DNA from: Lutimaribacter pacificus | Lineage (GTDB): Bacteria > Pseudomonadota > Alphaproteobacteria > Rhodobacterales > Rhodobacteraceae | Length of the DNA stretch: 64,000 nt | Direction: 5' to 3' | Assembly (NCBI RefSeq): GCF_900142185.1 | Contig: NZ_FQZZ01000003.1 | Location: 372,001-436,000 of the forward strand | Shown here: piece after piece, positions 18,267 to 27,446 of the stretch | How positions within the stretch are numbered: position 1 is the first letter of the stretch | Layout: every line of letters begins with the position of its first letter | Program-made: the position numbers and the translations under genes | The notes under the pieces: model-generated | Database searches by the model: none | Seen by the model: only the letters and a program-made list of their open reading frames with translations | What the model was told of the DNA's origin: nothing

Positions 18267-20096
18267 TCAGCCCTCGCCCAGGAACCCGCCCGACTGGTGC
18301 GCCCAGAGCGTCGCGTAAAGCCCGCCCTGTCCCAGCAGGTCGGCGTGCCGGCCCTGTTCGACGATACGGCCCTCGTCCAGCACCACGATCCGGTCCATCC
18401 GCGCGATCGTCGACAGCCGGTGCGCGATGGCGATCACCGTCTTGCCCTCCATCATGCCGTAAAGCGTGTCCTGCACCGCCGCCTCGACCTCGGAATCGAG
18501 CGCCGATGTCGCCTCGTCCAGCAGCAGGATCGGCGCGTCCTTCAGGATCACCCGCGCCAGCGCGACGCGCTGCCGCTGCCCGCCCGACAGCTTGACGCCA
18601 CGTTCGCCCACATGCGCGTCGAACCCGCGCCGGCCCTGCGGATCTTCGAGGTCTTGAATGAACTCCAGCGCCTGCGCCTGTTCGGCGGCGTGGACCAGAT
18701 CCGCCTCCTCCGCGCCGGGGCGGCCGTAAAGCAGGTTGTCGCGCACCGAGCGGTGCAGCAGCGCGGTATCCTGGCTGACCATGCCGACCTGCCGGCGCAG
18801 GCTGTCCTGCGTGACTTGGGCAATATCCTGCCCGTCGATCACGATGCGCCCGCCCTCGGCCGCGTAGAAACGCAGCAGCAGCTTCATCATCGTCGACTTG
18901 CCCGCACCCGACCGGCCCACCAGCCCCACCTTCTCGCCCGCGGCCACGGTCAGGTCGACCCCTTCCAGCCCGCCGCTTTCGCGCCCGTAGGCATGGCACA
19001 GCCGGTCAAAGACGATCTCGCCCCGCGTCACCTGCAGCGGCCGCGCGCCGGGCGCATCGGTCAGGGTGATCGGCTGGGCGATGGTCTCCATCCCCTCGGC
19101 CACGACGCCAAGCTGCCGGAACAGCGTGGTCAGCGCCCACATGATCCAGCCGGTCATCGCGTTCAGCCGCAGCGTCAGCGCAGTCGCCGCCGCCACCGCG
19201 CCCACGCTGGCCTGGCCCTGCATCCACAGCCACAGCGCCCAGCCCACGACACCGACGATCAGCACGCCGTTCAGCATAACCAGCCCGAAATCCATCGTCG
19301 TGTACAAACGCATCTCGGCCTGGATGGTGCGCCGCGCATCCTCGATCGCCTCCTGCGCGAAGGCAAGTTCGCGGTCGTGACGGGCGAACATCTTGACCGA
19401 ATGGATGTTGGTATAGCTGTCCACCACCCGCCCGGTCACCGCGCTGCGCGCGTCCGCGGCGGCCTGCGACGCCGGCGCCACCCGCACGATCGCCCAGCGC
19501 ATCAGCCAGCCATAGGCCACCAGCCAGGCCAGCAGCGGCACCATCAGCCGGGGATCGGCCTGCCCCAGCACGATCACCGCCCCCGCCGCATAGGCCAGCG
19601 CGAAGGTCACGGCATCGAACACCTGGAACACCGCCTCGCCCGCCGCCGGCGGGGTCTGCATGATGCGGTTGGCGATCCGGCCCGCGAAATCGTTTTCGAA
19701 CCAGCCAACCGACTGCCGCAGCACATGCGCGTGGGCCCGCCAGCGGATCAGCGTGCCGAAATTCGGCAGGATCGTGTTGTTCAGCAGCAGCACGTCCAGC
19801 CCCTGGATGGCGGGCCGCAGGAACAGGATGAACAGCGCCAGCGCGATCAGCACGGTGCCGTGCTCGGCCCAGACCTGCGCCGGATCGCCCTGCAGGATGT
19901 CGACGATCCACCCCATGTAATAGATCAGCGCGATCTCGACCCCGGCCACCAGCACCGAAAGCAGCGCCGCCAGCGAAAAGACACGCTTGAAGGGGCGGGA
20001 ATACTCCCACATGAAACGCCACAGGGTCTGCGGCGGGTGGTCCTTTTGCCGGTAGGGGCCGTAAGGGTCGACAAGGGTTTCGAAGAAACGGAACAT
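18267..20096 (-). CDS. ABC exporter, fused membrane and ATPase domains
   Basis: The 609-residue half-transporter has an N-terminal six-helix membrane domain (about residues 38-330) and a C-terminal nucleotide-binding domain. Walker A is GRSGAGKS (394-401), followed by the LSGGQRQRVALARV signature and Walker B ILLLDEATSALD, then the H-loop AHRLST. It works as a homodimer or with a partner in the inner membrane. MsbA-like lipid flipping or drug export is possible; the substrate is unknown. A micro-ORF and two hairpins precede it at 20134-20207, raising the possibility of leader control. Confidence 0.9.
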   Translation of the reverse strand: MFRFFETLVDPYGPYRQKDHPPQTLWRFMWEYSRPFKRVFSLAALLSVLVAGVEIALIYYMGWIVDILQGDPAQVWAEHGTVLIALALFILFLRPAIQGLDVLLLNNTILPNFGTLIRWRAHAHVLRQSVGWFENDFAGRIANRIMQTPPAAGEAVFQVFDAVTFALAYAAGAVIVLGQADPRLMVPLLAWLVAYGWLMRWAIVRVAPASQAAADARSAVTGRVVDSYTNIHSVKMFARHDRELAFAQEAIEDARRTIQAEMRLYTTMDFGLVMLNGVLIVGVVGWALWLWMQGQASVGAVAAATALTLRLNAMTGWIMWALTTLFRQLGVVAEGMETIAQPITLTDAPGARPLQVTRGEIVFDRLCHAYGRESGGLEGVDLTVAAGEKVGLVGRSGAGKSTMMKLLLRFYAAEGGRIVIDGQDIAQVTQDSLRRQVGMVSQDTALLHRSVRDNLLYGRPGAEEADLVHAAEQAQALEFIQDLEDPQGRRGFDAHVGERGVKLSGGQRQRVALARVILKDAPILLLDEATSALDSEVEAAVQDTLYGMMEGKTVIAIAHRLSTIARMDRIVVLDEGRIVEQGRHADLLGQGGLYATLWAHQSGGFLGEG

Positions 20097-20180
20097 GGGC
20101 AGGGCTTTCTCTGGACGTATCGCATGGGGAAAGGGCGGGCATACGCCCGCCGGCGGCCCGCGTTGCCGGGCCTTGAAGGA

Positions 20181-20207
20181 TCAGATGTTCCAGATCCCGC
20201 GATACAT
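20181..20207 (-). CDS. Possible 8-residue leader peptide
   Basis: The reading frame MYRGIWNI sits six bases after a near-perfect ribosome site (AGGAGGG, 20214-20220). Two GC-rich hairpins follow it (20155-20172 and 20134-20151) before the ABC exporter start at 20096. This is the layout of a leader-peptide or attenuation device, but no T-run or family evidence proves it. Confidence 0.35.
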   Translation of the reverse strand: MYRGIWNI

Positions 20208-20262
20208 TCCGCACCCTCCTGTCAGGTTACGCCCAATCGCATAGCACGGTTCGAACCGCCCG

Positions 20263-21243
20263 TCACGCCCCGCGCAACCCGTCCAGCATCTCCTGCGCGG
20301 CCACCGTCGGCGTCATCCGCCCCCCGGCCACGTCCTCGGCCAGTTCGTCCATCCGCGCCCGCGCCGCGCCGGTCTCGAGCTGCGCCAGCAACGCCTGCCG
20401 CACCTCCTGCCCGAACCAGTAACGCGCCTGCGCCGCGCGGCGGGCGTCGAAATGGCCGGTCTCGCGCCGCCAGTCGACCAGCGTGCGCATCTCGTCCCAG
20501 GCGCGTTCCAGCCCGTCCTCCTGCAAGGCCGAGACGCAGATCGCCTTGGGAAACCCCTCGGGGTCCTGCGGCCGCTTGCGCAACAGGCGCAACGCGCCGG
20601 CATAATCGGCCTGGGTGCGGGTGGCGGTGGCCTTCAGCTCGCCATCGGCCTTGTTCACAAGGATCAGGTCGGCCATTTCCATGATGCCGCGCTTGACCCC
20701 CTGCAACTCGTCCCCGCCGGCGGGCGCCAGCAGCAGCACGAAGATATCCGACATCTCGGCCACCACGGTTTCCGACTGCCCCACCCCCACGGTTTCGATC
20801 AGCACCACGTCGAACCCGGCCGCCTCGCACAGCGCCACCGCCTCGCGGGTGCGCCGCGCCACGCCGCCCAGATGCGACCGGCTGGGCGAGGGCCGGATAA
20901 AGGCGTCCCTTTCCCGGCTCAGCCGCTCCATCCGCGTCTTGTCGCCGAGGATCGACCCGCCCGAGCGCGCGCTCGACGGGTCCACCGCCAGCACCGCGAC
21001 CCGCAGGCCGCGACCCAGCAACATCATGCCGAAGCTTTCGATGAAGGTGGATTTGCCCACGCCCGGCGTGCCCGACAGCCCGATCCGCACCGCCTGCTTG
21101 CCGGTCTTTGCGCGCAGCGCCTCGATCAGCGCCACCGCCCGGTCGCGGTGATCCGCCCGGCTGCTTTCCACCAGCGTGATCGCCCGCGCCAGCGCCCGCC
21201 TGTCCCCGGCCACGATCCTGTCTGCCAGTTGCTCGGTATCCAT
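20263..21243 (-). CDS. meaB: Methylmalonyl-CoA mutase chaperone GTPase MeaB (ArgK family)
   Basis: The 326-residue G3E-family GTPase protects and reloads methylmalonyl-CoA mutase with adenosylcobalamin. Walker A GTPGVGKS is at residues 58-65, followed by VLAVDPSSARSGGSILGD, the ETVGVGQSE switch and the NKAD base-recognition motif. The mutase itself is not in this window. The start at 21243 gives the standard MDTEQLADRI opening. It is divergent from hrpB, with a repeated two-hairpin element in the gap. Confidence 0.94.
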   Translation of the reverse strand: MDTEQLADRIVAGDRRALARAITLVESSRADHRDRAVALIEALRAKTGKQAVRIGLSGTPGVGKSTFIESFGMMLLGRGLRVAVLAVDPSSARSGGSILGDKTRMERLSRERDAFIRPSPSRSHLGGVARRTREAVALCEAAGFDVVLIETVGVGQSETVVAEMSDIFVLLLAPAGGDELQGVKRGIMEMADLILVNKADGELKATATRTQADYAGALRLLRKRPQDPEGFPKAICVSALQEDGLERAWDEMRTLVDWRRETGHFDARRAAQARYWFGQEVRQALLAQLETGAARARMDELAEDVAGGRMTPTVAAQEMLDGLRGA

Positions 21244-21319
21244 CGCCGCCTCCGTCGTTCCGGTAGCCGTGATGCCCCAGCACCCAAGACAAAGTCCAGC
21301 CCATGCATCCTCTCTCTGC

Positions 21320-21377
21320 AAATATCCTCCGGGGGTGAATTGTCGCGCAGCGACAAGAGGGGGGCGGACAGCCCCCC
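21320..21377 (+). repeat. Two-hairpin intergenic repeat, copy 1
   Basis: The conserved flank gggggtgaattg leads into stem TTGTCG/CGACAA with a 5-base loop (21340-21356). The aagaggggg flank then leads into a second G/C stem (21359-21377). A second copy with the same layout lies at 29839-29890. It sits between divergent meaB and hrpB. Confidence 0.7.
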
Positions 21378-21413
21378 TTTCCCGGGCGCGCAAAGCGCGC
21401 AATAACGGCCCCC

Positions 21414-23858
21414 ATGACGACCCTGCCGATCCATGACGCGATCCCCGACCTGCTGGCCGCCCTGCGCGATGCGGGGCGCGCGGTGCTGCAGGCGCCGCCG
21501 GGCGCGGGCAAGACCACCGTGGTGCCGCTGGAAATCCTGCGCGCCGGGCTGACCCCCGGCCGCATCGTCATGCTCGAACCCCGCCGGCTCGCCGCCCGCG
21601 CCGCGGCCGAGCGGATGGCCGAAACCCTTGGCGAAGCGGTCGGCCAGACCGTCGGCTACCGCATCCGGGGCGAGGCACGGACCGGCCGCGACACCCGTAT
21701 CGAGGTCGTGACCGAGGGCATCCTGACCCGGATGCTGCAATCCGACCCGGAACTGGCCGGCGTGGGCGCGGTGATCTTCGACGAATTCCACGAACGCTCG
21801 CTCAACGCCGATCTCGGCCTCGCGCTGTGCCTTGAGGTCGCGGGCGCGCTGCGCGACGACCTGATCCTGCTGGCGATGTCGGCCACGCTCGACGCGCAGC
21901 CGGTGGCCAGCCTGATGGCCGCGCCCGTCGTCACCTCGCAGGGGCGCAGCTATCCCGTTGACATTCGCTGGCGCGATGCGCCGCTGCCGAAAACGGCGCG
22001 GCTGGAACAGGCCACCGCCGAGCTGGTGGCGCAGGCCGTGGCCGAGACCGCCGGCGGCGTGCTGGTCTTCCTGCCCGGCGAGGGCGAGATTCGCCGGACC
22101 GAGGCGCTGCTCAAACCCCGCCTGCCGCCCGATTGCACCCTGCGCCCGCTTTACGGCGCCATGCCCTTTGCCGCGCAACGCGCCGCCATCGCGCCGGTGG
22201 CCCGGGGGCGCAAGGTGGTGCTGGCGACCGCGATCGCCGAAACCTCGCTTACCATCGAGGATATCCGCGTGGTCGTCGATGCCGGCCGCGCAAGGCGCGC
22301 GCGGTTCGATCCCGGTTCGGGCATGGCGCGGCTGGTCACCGAACGGGTGACGCGGGCCGAGGCGACGCAACGCGCAGGGCGGGCGGGACGCGTGGCCCCC
22401 GGCACCTGTTACCGCCTCTGGACAAGGGGCGAGGAGGGCGCGCTGGCCCCCTACCCCCCGGCCGAAATCGAGGCCGCCGATCTGGCCGGGCTGGCGCTGG
22501 AACTGGCGCTCTGGGGCGCGGCGCCCGATGACCTGCCCTTCGTGACGCAGCCCAATCCCGGCGCCTATGCCGAGGCGCAGGCACTGCTGCGGATGCTGGG
22601 CGCGCTCGATGCGGGCAACCGCATCACCGCGCATGGCCGCGCGCTGGCCGCCCTGCCGCTGCACCCGCGGCTGGCGCATATGCTGGCCGTCGCGGGCGCG
22701 CAGGCCGCGCCGCTGGCGGCGTTGCTGGCGGAACGCGATCCGCTGCCGCGCGGCGCGCCGGTCGACCTTGCGCTGCGGCTCGAGGCGGTCAGCCACCCCC
22801 GCCGCTACGCCGAGCGACACCCGCACCCGGCAAACCGCGCGGTTATCGAGCGAATCCGCGCGGAAGCAAAGCGGCTGGAGAACTCCGCGAACGCCCCCCG
22901 CAGCACCGCGATGAACGCGGCGGAAATGGCCGCGCTCGCCTATCCCGACCGCATCGGGCAGCGCCGCAAGGGCGACGCCCCGCGCTTCGTTCTGTCGGGC
23001 GGCAAGGGCGCGGTTCTGGATGAGGGCGACCCGCTGGGCGCCGCCCGCCTGATCGTGGTGACCGACACCGACGGCAACCCGCGCGAGGCCCGTATCCGGC
23101 AGGCCATCGCCATCACCGAAAGCGAGCTGCGCGGCCTTTTCGCCGACCAGATCGCCTGGGTCGATACCTGTGCATGGTCGAAGCGCGACCGCCGGGTCGA
23201 AGCGCGGCGGCAGGAACGGCTGGGCGCGGTGGTGCTGGACGACCGGATCTGGAAGGACGCCCCCGAAGACGCCGTCGCGCGCGCCATGCTGGACGGGGTG
23301 CGCGACCTGGGCCTTGCCCCCTCGGACGCCGCGCGCCGCTTTGTCGCGCGGGTGGAGCTGGCGCGCGCCGGCGGGGCCGACCTGCCGGATATGGGCGAGC
23401 CCGCCCTGATGGACAGCCTCGACGTGTGGCTTTTGCCGCATCTGTCCGGCATCCGCAGCGCCGCTGAGTGGAAACGCTTTGACATGCTCGACGCCCTGCG
23501 CGCCCGGCTGACATGGGACCAGATGCAGGCGCTGGACCGCGCGGCGCCGGCGCATTTCACCACGCCGCTGGGCCGCCGCATCGCCATCGACTATTCCGGC
23601 GAGGCGCCGGAAATCCGGTTGCGCCTGCAGGAAATGTTCGGCCAGACCACCCACCCCACCGTGGCGGGCCAGCCGCTGCGCGTGACGCTGCTGTCGCCCG
23701 CCGGGCGGCCGGTGCAGACCACGATGGACCTGCCCGGATTCTGGGCCGGGTCCTATGCCGACGTGCGCAAGGACATGCGCGCGCGATATCCGAAACACCC
23801 CTGGCCCGACGATCCCACGCAGGCCGATCCCACCCTGCGCGCCAAGCCGCGAAGCTAG
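21414..23858 (+). CDS. hrpB: ATP-dependent helicase HrpB
   Basis: The 814-residue DEAH/RHA-type helicase has Walker A in QAPPGAGKTT (residues 27-35), the DEFH box at 123-126, SATLDAQ as motif III, and the ATQRAGRAGRVAPG motif VI. A C-terminal helicase-associated region and the HrpB-specific C-domain (TTPLGRRIAIDYSGEAPE) follow. Its cellular role is poorly defined in bacteria. The start at 21414 is the first ATG before ITHDAIPDLL-like residues and gives full family length. Confidence 0.95.
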   Translation: MTTLPIHDAIPDLLAALRDAGRAVLQAPPGAGKTTVVPLEILRAGLTPGRIVMLEPRRLAARAAAERMAETLGEAVGQTVGYRIRGEARTGRDTRIEVVTEGILTRMLQSDPELAGVGAVIFDEFHERSLNADLGLALCLEVAGALRDDLILLAMSATLDAQPVASLMAAPVVTSQGRSYPVDIRWRDAPLPKTARLEQATAELVAQAVAETAGGVLVFLPGEGEIRRTEALLKPRLPPDCTLRPLYGAMPFAAQRAAIAPVARGRKVVLATAIAETSLTIEDIRVVVDAGRARRARFDPGSGMARLVTERVTRAEATQRAGRAGRVAPGTCYRLWTRGEEGALAPYPPAEIEAADLAGLALELALWGAAPDDLPFVTQPNPGAYAEAQALLRMLGALDAGNRITAHGRALAALPLHPRLAHMLAVAGAQAAPLAALLAERDPLPRGAPVDLALRLEAVSHPRRYAERHPHPANRAVIERIRAEAKRLENSANAPRSTAMNAAEMAALAYPDRIGQRRKGDAPRFVLSGGKGAVLDEGDPLGAARLIVVTDTDGNPREARIRQAIAITESELRGLFADQIAWVDTCAWSKRDRRVEARRQERLGAVVLDDRIWKDAPEDAVARAMLDGVRDLGLAPSDAARRFVARVELARAGGADLPDMGEPALMDSLDVWLLPHLSGIRSAAEWKRFDMLDALRARLTWDQMQALDRAAPAHFTTPLGRRIAIDYSGEAPEIRLRLQEMFGQTTHPTVAGQPLRVTLLSPAGRPVQTTMDLPGFWAGSYADVRKDMRARYPKHPWPDDPTQADPTLRAKPRS

Positions 23859-23927
23859 GGCGATTTGCCCTTTGCCTTTCGCCCTCCGGCCTTGCACACT
23901 CGGCCGGCAAACAACAGGTAACATCAC

Positions 23928-24998
23928 ATGCACTGGTCATTTTCCATCGGCACGATCCGCGGCACCCAGATCCGCATCCACGCCACGTTCTTCCTGCTGC
24001 TGGCCTGGGTGCTGGTGGCCGCATGGATGGCCGAAGGCCCCGCCGCAGCGATGGAGAACGTGGCCTTCATCCTCGTGCTGTTCGCCTGCGTGGTGCTGCA
24101 CGAATTCGGCCATATCACCATGGCCCGCCGCTTTGGCGTGAAGACCCCCGACATCACCCTGCTGCCCATCGGCGGCATGGCGCGGCTGGAGCGTATCCCC
24201 GAAGACCCCCGGCAGGAAATCCTGGTGGCGCTGGCCGGTCCCGCGGTCAACGTGGCGATCTGGCTGGTGCTGACGCTTGTGCTTGGCGCAAGCGTGCAGA
24301 TGAACGTGCTGCAATCGCTCGAGGACCCGACACAGGGGTTTTTGCAACGGCTGGCGGCGGTGAACCTTATGCTGGTGCTGTTCAACATGATCCCGTCCTT
24401 CCCGATGGATGGCGGGCGGGTGTTCCGCGCGGTGCTGGCGCTGTTCATGGACCGGGTGCGCGCCACGCAGATCGCCGCGCAGGTGGGGCAGATCATGGCG
24501 TTCCTGTTCGGTTTCCTCGGCCTGACCGGGGGCAGCCCGCTGCTGGTGCTGATCGCCGTCTTCATCTTTTTCGCCGCCGGCGCCGAAAGCTCGGACGCGG
24601 CGCTGCGCGACCGGGCCCATGACGCCCGCGCGCGCGACGCCATGATCACCCAGTTCGAGGCGCTGTCGCCCGACGACACGCTCGACACCGCAGCAACGGC
24701 GGTGCTGCGCACCACGCAGGCCGAGTTTCCGGTGACCGGGACCGATGGCCAGTTGCACGGTATCCTGACCCGCGATGCCATCATCGCCGCGATCCGCGAC
24801 GACCGCCGCACCGACCGCGTCAGCAGCGCGATGACGCAGGACATTCCCAGACTCCTGCTGAACGCGCCGATGGAAAGCGTGCTCGACGCGATGCAGGCCA
24901 ATGTGCCCGGCGTGGCCGTGACCGATGCCAAGGGCGCTTTCCTGGGCTATATCACGCGCGAAAATGTGGGCGAGTGGTTCATCCTCTCGCGCCGCTGA
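23928..24998 (+). CDS. Site-2 protease family membrane metalloprotease with CBS pair
   Basis: The 356-residue protein is an M50 peptidase: zinc motif HEFGH at residues 58-62 within a membrane helix, and the second-site motif NMIPSFPMDGGRV (Asp161). At least four to six membrane helices are visible up to about residue 220. Two CBS domains follow (from about residue 235), which usually sense adenine nucleotides. Such enzymes cut membrane proteins within the bilayer, often anti-sigma factors; the target here is unknown. It follows hrpB with a 70-base gap and may be co-transcribed. Confidence 0.92.
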   Translation: MHWSFSIGTIRGTQIRIHATFFLLLAWVLVAAWMAEGPAAAMENVAFILVLFACVVLHEFGHITMARRFGVKTPDITLLPIGGMARLERIPEDPRQEILVALAGPAVNVAIWLVLTLVLGASVQMNVLQSLEDPTQGFLQRLAAVNLMLVLFNMIPSFPMDGGRVFRAVLALFMDRVRATQIAAQVGQIMAFLFGFLGLTGGSPLLVLIAVFIFFAAGAESSDAALRDRAHDARARDAMITQFEALSPDDTLDTAATAVLRTTQAEFPVTGTDGQLHGILTRDAIIAAIRDDRRTDRVSSAMTQDIPRLLLNAPMESVLDAMQANVPGVAVTDAKGAFLGYITRENVGEWFILSRR

Positions 24999-25038
24999 AC
25001 GGATGGCGGCGCGCCCCTTCGGGCACGCCGCGCATCGC

Positions 25039-25506
25039 TTAATCCGCGAACGGGTAAGGCGCCCCCGCGCCCGCACTGCCACCCCAGGCGGTGACGGGCA
25101 CGATCGCGTCCCGGTCGCCGCCCATGCCGGGCGACTCGGGCGGCATGTCGGGCACCGAAATGCCGGTGATGTCGGGCCGCGTGGCCAGCATGTGATCTAT
25201 GGCGGCAAAGGGCACATGGCCCTCGACCGCGTAACCGCCGATCGTCGCAGTGTGGCAGGACAACAGGTCGTCGGGCACACCGGCGGCCGCCTTCATGCCC
25301 GCGTAATCGTAGCTGTCGGTGACCTCGACGGCAAAGCCATGCGCGCGGGCCATGTCGATCCATGCGCCGCAACAGCCGCAGCTTGGCGTCTTGGTCACGC
25401 GCAGCACGCGGTCGGCCTGCGCGAACAGGGATACAGGGGACAGGGCCGCGACCGAGGCAGCAAGGCCGGTCAGCAACGACCGGCGCGAAAGGTTGGTGGA
25501 ATGCAT
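25039..25506 (-). CDS. DUF411 family periplasmic metal-binding protein
   Basis: The 155-residue protein starts with a twin-arginine-like export signal (LSRRSLLTGLAASVAALS). The mature domain has the CGCC motif (Cys43, 45, 46 in TPSCGCCGAW) and a downstream SCHTA motif, the usual metal ligands of DUF411. The family is found with copper-resistance genes. A small Cys-rich secreted protein is encoded just upstream on the same strand, supporting a joint role in metal binding. Confidence 0.9.
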   Translation of the reverse strand: MHSTNLSRRSLLTGLAASVAALSPVSLFAQADRVLRVTKTPSCGCCGAWIDMARAHGFAVEVTDSYDYAGMKAAAGVPDDLLSCHTATIGGYAVEGHVPFAAIDHMLATRPDITGISVPDMPPESPGMGGDRDAIVPVTAWGGSAGAGAPYPFAD

Positions 25507-25570
25507 GTCAGCTCTCTTCTGATGCGAACAGGTCTCTGGCGGGCAGCGCCCGCCGGTGGAACAGATCGGA

Positions 25571-25912
25571 TCAGGAAACGCGTGGCGGCGGGCTGGGCAC
25601 CTCGGGGCGCGGGCCGGTCTTGCCATGCCCCGCCACCGGCGAAAGCTGCATTTTCCGAAGATCGGGCTGCGCCCTGCCCGCAACGGCAGGCGCAATGACG
25701 TGACAGAGCGCGCAGGATTGCAGGCACCTGTCCCCGGCGGCGTCGCAATCGGGGCAGGCATCCATGCCCGTGGCCTGCATCGCCCCGGTCATCGCGGCCC
25801 CGGTATGCATGTCCTGCACCCCCGCCGCCACCGGCATCAGCGACACCGCCAGCAGAAAAAGCGGCAGAACCAGCCACCGCACCAGGGGGGAATGGGTGCC
25901 GCGCCGGCCCAT
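25571..25912 (-). CDS. Cys-rich secreted or membrane-anchored small protein
   Basis: The 113-residue protein has one hydrophobic segment (VRWLVLPLFLLAVSLMPVAAG) that reads as a signal peptide or anchor. A Met/His-containing stretch and then five cysteines follow in the region CPDCDAAGDRCLQSCALC (residues 53-70), a plausible metal-binding cluster. The C-terminus is proline-rich. I do not recognise a named family. Neighbours are gcrA upstream and DUF411 downstream, both on the same strand; the DUF411 link suggests copper handling. The ATG at 25912 is the first suitable start. Confidence 0.6.
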   Translation of the reverse strand: MGRRGTHSPLVRWLVLPLFLLAVSLMPVAAGVQDMHTGAAMTGAMQATGMDACPDCDAAGDRCLQSCALCHVIAPAVAGRAQPDLRKMQLSPVAGHGKTGPRPEVPSPPPRVS

Positions 25913-25920
25913 GACGGGTG

Positions 25921-26502
25921 TTACCGGCGCCTGTCGCGGCGGCTCGACATCGGCTGGAACGCCACGCCGACATGCGCCTCGCAATAGGGTTTGCCCTGCT
26001 GCACCGGCAGGCCGCAGAACCAGAAATCCTCGGTCGCGGGGTCGCCCACGGGCCATTTGCAGGTCCGTTCGGTCAGCTCCATCAGCGTCAGCTTCTTGGC
26101 CTTCTTCTCGATCTCGCTGACCTTGGCCAGCGCCTCGGGGTCGATCTCGTTGGCCGAGGGCTGCGGCGGCAGCGGCTGACCGGCGGGAATGATCTGCTTG
26201 CGCGCGGGCGTCGCGGCCTGCCGCGCCTCGGCCTTGGGTTCCGGCGCGGGCTTGGCCGCTTCGGGGGCCGAGGGCTTTTTCGCGGGCTTGGCCGCCGGTT
26301 TCGCCTTGGCCTCGGGCTTTGCCTTGGCTTCGGGCTTGGACGCGCCGCCCCCGCCCGAGCGGTTCGACAGGCCCAGGCGATGCACCTTGCCGATCACCGC
26401 GTTGCGGGTGACACCGCCCAGTTCCTTGGCGATCTGGCTGGCCGACTGGCCCTCGCCCCACATTTTCTTCAACAGCTCGACGCGTTCATCGGTCCAGGAC
26501 AT
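25921..26502 (-). CDS. gcrA: Cell-cycle regulator GcrA
   Basis: GcrA is an alphaproteobacterial regulator that binds sigma-70 holoenzyme and methylated GANTC sites to time cell-cycle genes. The 193-residue protein begins with the family signature MSWTDERVELLKKMWGEG, containing a helix-turn-helix (ASQIAKELGGVTRNAVIGKV). A long Ala/Lys/Pro-rich linker (about residues 50-120) and a C-terminal domain with CKWPVGDP and the FCGLPV segment follow. Its presence is a strong taxonomic marker. Confidence 0.96.
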   Translation of the reverse strand: MSWTDERVELLKKMWGEGQSASQIAKELGGVTRNAVIGKVHRLGLSNRSGGGGASKPEAKAKPEAKAKPAAKPAKKPSAPEAAKPAPEPKAEARQAATPARKQIIPAGQPLPPQPSANEIDPEALAKVSEIEKKAKKLTLMELTERTCKWPVGDPATEDFWFCGLPVQQGKPYCEAHVGVAFQPMSSRRDRRR

Positions 26503-26636
26503 ATTCGCTCACCCGGGGTTTTCAGATCAAAAGGCGGCCCGCACGCGCCGACCGCCCTCTTTCAAATTCGGTTGCCCCTATTCTAAGCATCCCTGACCGA
26601 GTTACAAGGCACCGAATCGCAGGCAGGAGGGACAGA

Positions 26637-27437
26637 ATGGGCAGATCCGAGATGGGCACGCGCCGCTTCGGGCGCATGAACTGGCTGGGGCTCTACACGC
26701 TGGCCCTGCGCGAGGTGCAGCGTTTCACCGCGATCTGGATGCAGACGCTGGTGGCGCCGCTGGTCACCGCCGGGCTGTTCCTGGTGATCTTCACCATCGC
26801 CATCGGGCCGACGCGCGGCGACGTGATGGGGACGCCCTTTACCAGCTTCATCGCGCCGGGGCTGATGATGATGACGGTGATCCAGAACTCGTTTGCCAAT
26901 ACCTCGTCCTCGATCATCGGCTCAAAGGTGCAGGGCAATATCGTCGACACGCTGATGCCGCCGCTGTCGCCGCTGGAGCTGGTGCTGGGCTATATCGCGG
27001 GCGGCGTGGGGCGCGGGCTGTTCGTGGCGGTGCCGATCGCACTGGGGATCTGGCTGTTCCTGGGCATAGTGCCGCAGCATCCCGGCCTGATGCTGGCCTT
27101 CATCGTCATGGGATCGGCCATGATGGGCGCAATGGGCGTGGTCGGCGGGATCGTGGCGCAGAAATTCGACCAGATGGCGGCGATCACCAATTTCGTGGTC
27201 ACGCCGCTGGCCTTCCTGTCGGGCACCTTCTACTCGGTTGAGGCGCTGCCCGCCGGCCTGCGCGAGATCACCCATGCCAACCCCGTCTTCTACATCATCG
27301 ACGGCGGGCGTTACGGGATGCTGGGCGTGTCCGACAGCGCGCCGTGGCTGGGGCTTGCGGTGATCACCGCCTTCACGCTGGCGGTCGGCCTGCTGGCCTG
27401 GGACCTGTTCCGCCGCGGCTACCGCCTCAAGGCATAG
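26637..27437 (+). CDS. ABC-2 type transporter permease
   Basis: The 266-residue protein has six predicted membrane helices and the ABC-2 permease hallmarks, including the late TPLAFLSGTFYSVEALP segment and a preceding conserved IAPGLMMMTVIQNSF stretch. It would form the membrane channel of an exporter for polysaccharide or drug. No ATP-binding protein gene lies on either side, which is unusual; the partner must be elsewhere. The start at 26637 follows GGAGGG closely. Confidence 0.88.
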   Translation: MGRSEMGTRRFGRMNWLGLYTLALREVQRFTAIWMQTLVAPLVTAGLFLVIFTIAIGPTRGDVMGTPFTSFIAPGLMMMTVIQNSFANTSSSIIGSKVQGNIVDTLMPPLSPLELVLGYIAGGVGRGLFVAVPIALGIWLFLGIVPQHPGLMLAFIVMGSAMMGAMGVVGGIVAQKFDQMAAITNFVVTPLAFLSGTFYSVEALPAGLREITHANPVFYIIDGGRYGMLGVSDSAPWLGLAVITAFTLAVGLLAWDLFRRGYRLKA

Positions 27438-27446
27438 GCGGCGGCG

